From: Romanomermis culicivorax
Taxonomy: Eukaryota > Nematoda > Enoplea > Mermithida > Mermithidae
Direction of reading: 5' to 3'
Assembly (NCBI GenBank): GCA_963922205.1
Contig: CAWUHX010000031.1
Coordinates: 620,001 to 684,000 of the forward strand
Length of the DNA: 64,000 bases
Within the stretch, counting starts at the first letter, position 1. Each line of letters begins with the position of its first letter. The position numbers and the translations under genes are program-made. Under the pieces are notes generated by a model. The model worked only from the letters and a program-made list of their open reading frames with translations. It made no database searches and was not told where the DNA came from. Shown here one piece after another: positions 22,201 through 34,200 of the stretch.

Positions 22201-25200
22201 GAAAATCCGTGGAATTGATACCGTAGCACAAACACCGAGGATCATTCAGGATGGCCTAAATCATACAAATTAGGTACATGAGGAAAGGCTTGCAAATAAC
22301 CTTTTCCTAATTATTTTACTATAGCTTGTTGACGTCATAGTTTCACATAGGAGTACGGGGGGATAAACTCCCGTACCTGAGACCCCGGATTCTTCCGCCC
22401 GGTCTAAAAACTTTTTTACAGATATTTTTTTGTGATAAATTTCCAGATATAATATATGACAATAATGACTATGGAGCTCTCTTTTTATTTTTTACTCACT
22501 AATCCCCCAATAGAAAGTCAGTGGATCCCTCCTGGAAAATTCTTGCCGTGCATGCCTGGTTGATATCAAAGCAAAATTTTCTTTGCGACAGAATAATCTA
22601 TGCATTTTACCCTCGGATCGGTCGTTATGGGATATTCCTGCTTGATTTCCATCAATTCGTCAACAGCCTTCACCAAAAAGATCACAGAAATCATAGTGGC
22701 GAAAGCTTCCTCCGTAAAGCGAGTTATTAGGGCCACAAGGACCGAGGCGTCGAGCGCAACATAGATCACGAGGAAAACAGCCGTCCACATACCCAGCCAT
22801 GCTCGTACGGGCAGGAACTCCCATTGCATGGTGCTGCAAAATGCTTGGAAATAGTACGAATTAAGACATTTGTTTTGAATTTCAATTCCCGCTGACTGTT
22901 TTTTCATGCATTATGTATTTGTTTTTTTCAAATCAAATTCTGATTTCACAATTCATTTGAATTTTTTCCAGCACCCAAAATGGAAATCATCCATAAAAAG
23001 CTCATGTTCCTCAAAGTTGTAAGAGTTTTTTCATATTTTAACGTTACCTATATCCGTAGGAACATGATTCCTAACCACCCAACGGAATATCGTATATTTT
23101 TCACGTGATGGAGCCAAGGAATGAAGAGAAATTCTGTGTCACTTAATTATAAAATCATTCCTACACTGAAATGTTCGTAACTGTTTTATTAGTCTATCAA
23201 CTAAACTAATCAATCAACCCATCGGCTTTGTGTGTTGAAGAATGGTTCTATTGTCACTAAACTTCTGAACTAATGGAAAACGGTTTTCTAAAAGTCTTTA
23301 GTGAAAGCGAACACTGAACCTTTGAAGTTCCAATAAGTTGTTGCCAGTTGGCTCTGTATAACCTTAATATCCCATTCATCTTAATTATCGGCTACGGTCG
23401 TTTTATTGTCAAATGACAGACGCAGAGGAATTTGAATGACTAAAAACTTCTAAAGATCAGTAAACTTTACTGTGGTCTTGTGTTGAAGGGCTTCATGGGT
23501 GGCGCTGTGACTGTCCCACTATCTGGCCAGTGTCAACGTAGGTGTCTCATCGGATCTCAGTAAAAACGGTTGGGTTCTGAACCCGTGGACTGGATGGAAT
23601 ATCAATACCAGAGATGGAATGTGTAAACAAACATGCAACACTTGGAACTACATTAGAAAAGTCATCAAAAAATATTCCTTGAATAGAACTTTCACTGGGA
23701 CCCCGCTGTGCATGTGCTATTTAAAAATGAATGAACTTCATTATCCTTAAGGTCATAGTACGTCGCGTATCAACGAAATCCACATTGTCTATGGCACACA
23801 ACATTCTTTATTACATGTTCCCCAAGTGCTTTGCACTAAATAACTAAATCTACATGTGACATTTCACAGTAATGATGATTGGTTGACTTTAAACACGTGA
23901 CAAACTAAGCGAAAGCTCACAGAACTTTTATTCAACGACCATAAAAAGTCCGATATGCATCGCCGCATCATGTCAATATTTCATTTTGTGTCAGGGAAAT
24001 CGTGATTTATGTTTATTTCCATGCAAATATGGAGGCTCGTGATTAACATTGATTTATTAAATTTTCGAAACAGTAATTTCTCGTTTAATGTATAAGACGT
24101 AAATGATTGAAAAGATATTACCAACCTGCATAAATTGTGCATGATGACTTCGAAGACTAAGCACGGCCCGGTGGCCGACAAAACGCACAGCGGTTGCCCA
24201 GAGAATAAAGCGTAAACCACGCCGCAAATGCCGCCGGCAAGAACGTTCTCTATGGCACCCTGAAATATAAAACCTTACGGGGGAAAATATGAATGAAATC
24301 TCGAAATTGTGTGGATATAATTCAGTAGGTACATTCAGGTTATATTTTTTATATTTAGCATTTGTTACAGTTCTCTTGTTTATTGAACTGCTGCCCGTAT
24401 TTTCCACCGCCTGCACTAATTTACAACTGGATATAAGTAACGCCAGAACACAACACAAGGTCAAAATTTATTTGTTGTATGGCATGAATGTGGCAACCAT
24501 ACCACGCTCAGAGAATGTTTCAACCCACTCAGATAAGTGTTTGGCCCCATCCAGATAGTGAATATTCAGGGCTAACAGAGTGTTTTTGCTCCAGAATGCA
24601 AAAAATCCTATATCAATCAATAGAAATAGTTGAGATATATACAAAAAATATGTGTTTAAAATGTTCGATCTCAATTTTTGATGAAGTTAGGTTAAATTTC
24701 CATTAAAATGTGATTTACCTCCATCAGATTTTCTTTGCTGCTGATGTTTGATCGACATAATATCAAAAGAGTACAATCATGCAGCGAATCATACATCGGC
24801 GGGGAGGGTTTGTAAGTGTTTGACCTCACCAAGGTAGGAATTTGACCACATAAACAGTGTTTTTTCAAAACTAGCGGGAAACTTTCAGTTTCCAAACTTC
24901 TAAGCTTCCAAGCTGTAGGAAACTTGTAAAACGTAATAAATTTGATTTCAATACATCAACACAAAAACCGGAGCAAAAATGTACACCTACCACCATTTTT
25001 GACGGAGCTTGGTTGATCTCTCTGAGATTTTATTTGCTACCGATGTATGCAATGATTGCCATTTCCGTCTTCCGGAATGCAGATCGGAGGTTTTTTTGCA
25101 AGGCACAACATGAATGATATCTAACGTAACAGTGTCCATAAAGATCAGGCTACAAAAGCGATAAATAAAACTTCTCAGTGTTTTTTGCGTAAACGCGTTT

Positions 25201-28200
25201 TAACATCATGGAAACGATGTTTCCTCGTCCACATGTCCTAACCCAGTCATTTTTGATGAGTTCTGCTCGCCAAGATTAGAACATCTACCCGGAAGTTGGT
25301 CAGTGATAGGAGCTAAGGCCTCACACAGGAAAATTTTGAATAATTCATCATTTTTTACACTTTATTTATTTATGATTAATTTATATTTTGTGAGTTTTTT
25401 CAGTAAGTTCTTACCATTTGCTTATGCAACTGATTGTCCATCACTCCTCCGAAAGTAATAATTTTCGATATGTTCGCGAAAAACAAAAAAATAGCCGCCG
25501 CCAAAGTTTGAGTTATTCGACCTTTCAACGCGTCCGTATAATCCGAAACGTACCAATAGGATTTTGAGTCGACATCGTCAACGAATCCACCGAAAAGTCT
25601 GAGAAAATCATTGTGATGGGCAGCGTACATGTTCCTAGAGGGCGTGGCTGGGGGTCCTGACTCCAGGCAGAACTCTCGCTGACCCCAGCGAAATTTTCAT
25701 TTTTTTGGGATTATTAGACTATAAAATGTAGAAGTTAATTTTTTCCTGAGTAAATGTTGGAAACAAACATATTAAGCATAAGATAAATATGATTTTAAAA
25801 CAGTTCTCTTTGAAGACTTAATCACATAAAGACTTAAAATTTAGCGTAAAAATATCGAAAATTATCAGGAAAAAAGTTCAATTTTTTTGTTGGAACTTAA
25901 AGAGTACACTGAGAAACATCTAAAAACGAAGTATAAAATCATCTTGATTCATTCTGACTAAGCTCAGAGCACTTTTGAAAAAACTAGGGTCGGATCACAC
26001 TAAATTTTTATGCTATACATGTATGAGCAGTCGCTCAACAATTTGAGAAGTAACAAATAGGAAAAAATTAATTACGTACATCCCAGTTCGCCTCAAATCG
26101 CTTTCTTCTTCAATGTCCGCAGTGTTCATTAGCATATTCGTGACGTCGAAAGGCTCCTCGAGACGTCTTTCGACCTAAAGAAACATTCTACATATATAAT
26201 TTGAGTTTGAAAACTAAAACTTGAGGTCAGAAAAAGTCGATCTTGAGTTTGAAGTCTAAAATACAGAAGTTTTAAAAAACAGACAAGAGCAAAAAGCGAT
26301 TCACGCCAGCAAGTATAAACTACATCCTGAGAAAAGCTGCAGTGATCCATTTATCAGGATTAAACGCGCTCTTGCTGATCAAATCAGATTTTACAAAATG
26401 AGAAACATGCCTCACCGGCGCCTGATTTTCCGGCGGTTCCCATCGAACTGCTGGATTCCACTTTCCTGCTGGTACGACCACGCATTGGTTGATAAATTCT
26501 TCAACGGCGTAGCCCAATTCGAATCCGTTTTTCGTTTTGTAGGCAATTTTAGAGAAAACCTGCAGTTTATAGAAAAATGTGCAAAACTAAAAATAATCAA
26601 GTCAGGATTGTAATGTAAATGTAAACTCACTTCATCGACCATCAAAGTACCGAAACATCTACCCAAAGATTTTGGCTCCACGTTATAGTGGTAGGAAGGG
26701 ATCAAAATTATATAAACAAATCGGGTGGATATTGGGAGCTAAAAAATGAGAAATCGTTTCCATAAAGTTAATCAAAAATGCCAAATTATGAGTAATACAG
26801 GAATAGTATGATTTAGATTGCTAATTTCCGTCATAAAAATGATGCTGAAGTTTTGAATCTCAAGGACGAATCAGAAGAATCAAAAGCAAAGCATTGTATA
26901 TTGATCATTATAGAACAAATATTAATTATAATCCCCTTGTATGAAACTTTGCCTCACGGTACTTCGTAGCATGCCTACAAATTACAGAGTGACAAATAGT
27001 GTTGTCTTCAGAATAGTTTACAAAAAATTTTTCACTGTAGAAATTCTTGATTGAAAATTTTCGAAGTCTTACTTCAATATGACGTATGGTACAGTAGAGA
27101 GTGCCACAATAGTTATTCATTCAACATTTTCAAGGTGCGACCAAGGTTCATCTATTTATGGATCAGTGGGGCACCTTGGAAGTTGTGCCAGTTTCAAGTT
27201 CTCTGTAAGAGTTAGAGTTGTTTAGTAGGTATCAGAAACAAGTTCAGTATCTTGTGGTGTTTGATATTCTATGGTCCATTTAATTTAAAATGATAGATGC
27301 AGCGAAAACCAGAAAGCAGACTCAATGTAATAAGCAATTTCCACTTGATACGAAACTTCATACCCAAAAAACGCTTCCTTTCCACTGTTGATTTGGTTAG
27401 AACTGTTTCGATACCATAGCGCTATCCGAGAAATTTTAACCACTTAAACAGGTTATTGAAAGAAGTTTTCAGCTGTTCTGTTTGCCGTTTATTGACGAGA
27501 AAATAATTTCTTTGGTCACAGTAATAATCTTGGTAGTTTTTTCCGTATTGAACTAACCTTTAAGGGATCGCTGCACCGATCATTTCAAAATAAATACAGT
27601 CAAAGAGCGCAAAAAACAGCCAGATTTTAATAGCGAGGGTGCTGAATAAAACTGAATGGACTAATTTATTGGAAAATGCCCCGATGGCAAGAGAAAAGGG
27701 AGAACATACTATTCAATCTCTGAAAAAAAATTCTTCGCCCAAAAACGTAGTTTGTCTTTTATTTTATCTTTGAAAAAAGTATATTCTGCAGCAGAGTGCG
27801 TGTTTCAACCAACACCTGCACGTGTATCAAATGCACACTTGACATGAGTAAAATCTACCCATAATCATACCCATGTGTCAAATACCCACAGTTAGCCATA
27901 TACAAGTAAGCATATTGGCGTTGTGATTGATATATCAATATCAATGTTTGACATATAGATGCACTTTAATATGAAAAATGAACGTTGAAATTGAGAATTC
28001 ATTTTTTTAACCAGCCGAAAACTATAGCAATGCAGATTACTAGCATGTTGATTTTTGAATTTTTCTCTTTTGATAGTGTTTTTATTTCTTCTCTAGCTTT
28101 CAAGCACAGCACATTACAGTTGACCAATTGATGAAAATTTTGCACTTCTCAGTTTAGAATCTTAAGAATTTCTGTAAGACAGATTCATGATACATTTTCT

Positions 28201-31200
28201 GAATGATTTCCTGCTTGGGAAATCACATAAAATGTTTTTCAGTCTTGTCCAGTTTTATCAGGTTTATTTCAGTATTGTTTGCCACTTTTTATCGAGGTTT
28301 GAAATTTCCAGAAATAGTAATAATTTTTAGGGTAGTAATTCTCCTAAAAAAATATACATAAATGGCAAAAAAATTATGAATCAGCTGAAATATGGAAATC
28401 TATAAGCTGAAGTATCAAAAACCCGTGACGGGACACTCGAGCGCGGGACAATAGAGCGCGGACAATAGAGCGCAGGGGCATTAGAGCGCAGGAAAATAGA
28501 GTGCAAGAACATCAGAGCGCCGGGTCATAAGAGCGCATGAAAATTAGAGCGCTTTTGAAAGAACTGATTTTTTCGGACCAACGATCCCTAGTCCGCAATG
28601 AATGCAAATTTTAAATTGTTTTTGAACATGAAAAAATAATACTAAGTAAACAGCTTTATTTCAAAAGCTGACAAAAACCTGCGTGTTGTCATTCTGAATA
28701 CGAGTTAGAAATGCAAGATGAACATCTTGAAACAATTTGATTTAAAGATTCAAAGGTCAAATATTTGCGATTTTCTTGTGTCTTTCGCAATTTTTGTATG
28801 AAAGATTTGCATACCCCATCTTTCTACTAAAAACCTGAACAAGTATTGATTCAGCTGTTTATTCACTCACAAAGTGTTTTTGCAAAATAGACTAGAGGTA
28901 AATCCTATATGAGCGACTGAATAAAAAAAGTAAAAAGAATATGAGTAATGTGAGAGTGGACAAGCAATATGATATAAAAATATAAAAAGAGAAAACACAA
29001 GAGAATGAAAACAAAGAGAAAAAAATATTGTATAAAAAATAGGATACGGAAAAAAGGAAGAAAAGTGAAATAAGAAGAGAAAGAGAAAAAGGAAGAAAAT
29101 GATCAAAAGTGGGAAAAAATTCTCAATGATGGAAAAATGTTTTAACCTCAACTTCTCCAAAGTCACGAAAAAATATGAGGAAAGTATTTTTGAGCTGAAA
29201 CGTAGTTATTTTTCGTACTACTTTTATTTTTGGCTTTTTTATTCTGCTCTGATCAAATGTTTACGCGCTCTATTGTCCCGCGCTCTAATGTCTTTGCAAT
29301 CTACTGTCCACGCTCCTCTGTCCCGCGCTCAATTGTCCCTGCAATCTATTGTCCTGTACTCTATTGACCTGCGCTCTAATGTCCTCGTTCTAATGTCCGC
29401 GCTCTAATGTCGTGTGCTGTAATGTTGTTGCACTCTATTGTCCTTGCGCTCTAGTGTCCCTGTATTCTATTGTCCTGCGCTCTAATGTCCCTGCATTCTA
29501 TTGTCCTGTGCACTACTGTCCGCACTCTAATGTCCGTGCTCCATTGTCCGCGCTCTATTTTCCCTTTGCTCTAATGTCCACGCTCTAATATCCACACTCT
29601 AATATCCACGCTCTAATGTACCTGCACTCTAAGGGTATGGTGCACGAGCGCTACCTAGTGCACGAGCGCTACCTAGTACACGAGCGCTACCTAGTGCACG
29701 AGCGCTACCATAGTCACAAGCGCTACCAAATTGGAAAAAAACATCCTATATACTTTGTGTATTGAAAGATAAATTTTCGCACTCGTTTTGCGTCTGCATT
29801 CGTTAGGAAAATAGGGACGATTATGAATCAATTTTTTTCATATTATATCTTGCAAGTTATCATCGTGAAAAACAACACGCGATTTTTTACCCACTAAATG
29901 ACGCATATAACGCAAAAAATGATGGATTTCGCGGATCAAAAAATTTAAAACACCAATTTGTAAAGCATTGGCATCAAAATTGTTGACCTGCCAAAGATTA
30001 CCCGTAATTTGAATAACATTCAAGCGTGCATTGACAACTTTTTTCATTCTTTTTTTTCACAACCTTTTTCATTCTGATTTCGCTCGCCATTTTTCAAAAG
30101 TCGCTCACATTCTAAACAGATCCAATATTCTGTAACTTGGCCATTCCGAAGGATCTTCGTCGTTTTTTTTCGAAATTCGTAAATTCTTCCTGGATTCGTG
30201 TTAGGGATGCATTGAACTATCGATTTTTTTAATTTAATACTTAAGACAGGATTGCATTCACCGAAATCCATTGTGTATGATGCGAGTAAAGGAATACTGT
30301 CTGGTGTGTTGTTTTTTCTGATTCCTAGACTTCTGTCTCTAATTTGATGATTTTATTACTATCGCCATCTTCATTAGGTCATTGTCCAGATTTTTTTGCA
30401 TACAACCTTGTTTTATACTGGAATACCGTGTCAAAGTGTGCCGCATTTTGTTATTGTAACAGGGTGGTCGCATTGATGACCATTTCTGTGAATTTTATGT
30501 TTTTGTCGGATTTTTTTGTTGGACATAACCATTTCGTTTTTGGACCACAAAGTATTTTCACCGTCCCTCATTGTTTTATAAACACGATGCATGATAAAAC
30601 CACAGTAACTTCAGCACAAAGTGTATAGGACATTTTTTCAATTTGGTAGCGCTTGTGACTATGGTAGCGCTCGTGCACTAGGTAGCGCTCGTGCACTAGG
30701 TAGCGCTCGTGCACTAGGTAGCGCTCGTGCACTAGGTAGCGCTTCTGCATCCCAATCCACTCTAATGGGTACAGTCTCACTTTGGTGCCCGTCTCACTTT
30801 GGCGTCCGTCCTACTTTGGCGCATTGCATGACCTAATAAACGAGTACCTATGCAACTTTTACGAGCAGTTTTGCATTACCATAATGGCTATAAATAGCTC
30901 AGGCCACCCTGAATAGCTTTCTCTCTCTCTAAATGGTGGAAAATATAATAATCAGTTACCCTGCTAAACTTCATTCAATAAAAACACTTTTCATTAAACC
31001 AAAATGGCTGATTTCGAGGGAGCCTGCTTTATCCTGTCTTTGTATTGTCAAATGTCAATGTTGGTTTGTGAAAGTAGAGTTGATCCAGATCTTATTTATT
31101 TGTTCAAAAAGAAAAAAGTTAAACGATTGGCCATCGGTGGTGAAGTCATGTACTTCGAACGCGTTTATTGCAACAGTCATTGGAATCCCATGAGTCATGC

Positions 31201-34200
31201 TACAGTTCGTGTCAAATCCGGATCACGGTTATAATCCATTTTGTGCACCTTACCCGATCCGAAGTTGAAGCTAAGCGTATCAAAGTGAATTTTTTCACCA
31301 ATTTTTATTACCGTGCGAATTTTGTGCGAAATCCTACAATTTACAATCTTCTCAGGGAAAATTAGCAATTTACAAAATGAAATGTAAAAATAAGCCCTCG
31401 TCTATTTTTGGGGAAACGATATTCAACAATTTTGAGGAGAAAAAGACTTTCGAGAAAAAGCTTTGGAGCATCCTTCGGGGTAAGAGGAATTTCGGGGAAA
31501 CAGGACCTTCGAGAATGGACCCAAATAAATAATCAGCGTGAATGCCGGAAAGCAGACTATGATAGGGCGCCAAAGTGAGACAGGCGCCAAAATGAGATGA
31601 GCGCCAAAGTGAGGCTAGCGCCAAGTTAGGACATCCAAGAAAAGTCATTATTAAACGATGGGCGCCAAAGTGAAACGGGCGCCAAAGTGAGATGGGCGCC
31701 AAAGTGAGATGGGCGCCGAAGTGAGACAGGCGCCAAAGTGAGACGGGCCCCAAAGTGAGACACAATCCTTTAATGTCCATTATCTAATATCCGCGCTCTA
31801 ATGTCCACACTCCATTGTCCCTGCGCGCTATTGTTACGCGCTCTAATGTCACAGTGCTCTATTGTCCCTGCACGCTATTATCACATGCTCTAATGTCCGC
31901 GCCCTAGTATCAGTGCTCTATTGTCCGGGCTCTATTTTCCCGCGCTCTAATGTCTCGGTATCTCAAAAACCGTATCAATATTAAATATAAAAAAATATAG
32001 GCACACCCATGTGTTAAATCCATAGTTAAACATACACATAAAATTTTTTTTGGGGTAGCGTTCATTGAAATGAAAGATGCAGCACCGAAAAATGTAAATA
32101 GGTTCAAAGTGACACAATTTTCACAGAGTAAATAATTATACACTACAGAATCTAATCACATAGCCAGCTTAATAAAAATAGGGAGGAATGGTTCAGGGAA
32201 ATTTATACGTTACAGAACGGTCAAAGTATTTAAAAACTTTAGATTTAGTTTAATTCGGTGAAAGCTTTTTCAATACGGAATCATACCATTTACTTCGATT
32301 TAGAATCAAAGTATTCTATTTCATTGAGAATATGAGGAAAAATTTCATTTTTTCTACTAAATGATCTAGAGCTCGTTAATTGTCAATCGGAAATTGACCC
32401 TGCAGAAAGAAGCCCTGGACTCTTAACTTGATGAAAAATATCATTTACAAACTTGATTATTTTAACTATGAATATCTAAATATCAAAAGATGTGAGTAAT
32501 TACGGGAAATCTTTTATCAAATGCAGGTTGAGACGCAAATTTAAGCGCAATAGTCATCATCAAGGGTCCTTTCGAGGACAACGTTTTGACTTGTTGCCTA
32601 CAGTAGTTATAGGGATAGATTATTTGGCTCATGAAGTGTTTCTCCTAGATGTTGAAAATCCTATGTATAGCACAAATAGCTTGCATGTCTGTTTGCTGTG
32701 AGTTCATATGGTAACTGTCTACTCCTATTTGAGAAAATGATATCATTCGAATTCACACCGTCAAAATCTGTAGGTCAAAGTTCCTTGATTAGTATAGAAT
32801 TGTTATTCTGGCAAAGAGCAAGCATTTGAAGGGTCACACATCATGTTGTCTAAACGTTCAGTAAATCCTCGAACTGATCATAAAGTAAGTACTCTGACCA
32901 GGAGCCCAACAATATTGTAAAATGCAATAATCTCAACACACGTTTTTGAGATCTTCAATCTCGACACAAATTTTCGAAATCTTTCTGAAACAATTTCTGG
33001 AACAATCGTGATAATAATATAATCGAGATACACCTGTAATTTACTTATTTTCATGACCAAAATATAGGGGAAATTCAATAACTACTTACTTCTGTACTAT
33101 CTAAAAATAATTTGGCCGACTTCAATCGGACGAAACAGCTCAAACATTTCCTCATATTGCCAGAAATACCGACCATGATGGACGTAGCTTCGCAAACTTC
33201 GGGCAATTTTCTGTACAAACTTTGATTAATTTTCGAGGACATAGATTTTGTGATCGTATCAGCGTTTGATAAAGTTTTTTGGTGATCCTCCAGAACAGGG
33301 TGACCGTTTTCGACGTTAATTATTTCTTCAACGTTGGTCGATGTACCTGAAATTTAAGGCGAATGAAGAAAAATGATGAGTAAGAAGTGAATGCGCCCAT
33401 CAAGAAATATCAGAGTTCAAAAAAATATCTCAGAAATCTTGAGATGCATCTGGAATCAACTGCTTTTTGCATACGCCGGAATAACTGATCATGAAGTCAT
33501 AAGATGCTCTTCGTCCATATCAGATAGTTGCATCACATAATCATGCAAACACGACCACGAATATTACTGTAACATTGAAACGCACCTCACCTTTCGTTAA
33601 GTTTGTAATTGATCCTTGAAAAATTCAGAATAATTTTTACTTTTAGGGGAATTTGGATAAATTTTTACAGATAGGTTACACAATTTTCAACTATTATTCA
33701 TACTTGGGTGGCCCAATCGCCTATGTTTATTCCCGACCAAATGTTTTTTCGGAGCAAGCAAAATTCTAGAAATTTCGTCCATTTCGGTTGCCAACAAGTG
33801 GTGATTACGCGACCAACTCTTTACAATCAGATCTAGATTCAGTAGAGAAGTATGATATAGATTAATATAGTATAACGAAATATAGATCAGGTTAGCATAG
33901 TATAGTATAGTATAGTATAGTATAGCATAGTATAGTATAGTATAGTATAGTATAGTATAGTATAGTATAGTATAGTATAGTATAGTATAGTATAGTATAG
34001 TATAGTATAGTATAGTATAGTATAGTATAGTATAGTATAGTATAGTATAGTATAGTATAGTATAGTATAGTATAGTATAGTATAGTATAGTATAGTATAG
34101 TATAGTATAGTATAGTATAGTATAGTATAGTATAGTATAGTATAGTATAGTATAGTATAGTATAGTATAGTATAGTATAGTATAGTATAGTATAGTATAG

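Larger units (their letters stand above)
28424..31962. mobile_element. Outer foldback/MULE-like element, GAGCGC units, with two nested elements
   Basis: The left arm (about 28424-28560) is made of units like GAGCGCGGGACAATA. The right arm (29255-29632, continuing at 31768-31962) has the same units inverted (CGCTCTATTGTCC, CGCTCTAATGTCC). The whole is flanked by TCAAAAACC at 28415-28423 and 31963-31971, a 9-bp target duplication. Two other elements have inserted into the right arm. The core 28900-29100 is purine-rich on this strand. It lies in the 6.3-kb intron between exons 3 and 4 of SLC4 gene A. The duplication length and TIR style fit Mutator-like elements. Confidence 0.85.

Noticed and set aside
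23500..23800. GC-richer stretch resembling a LINE 3' end
   Set aside because: No coding motif or repeat partner in the window supports it.
28430..31960. CRISPR-like appearance of regularly spaced short repeats
   Set aside because: The units are adjacent with no unique spacers, occur as inverted arms, and the genome is eukaryotic.
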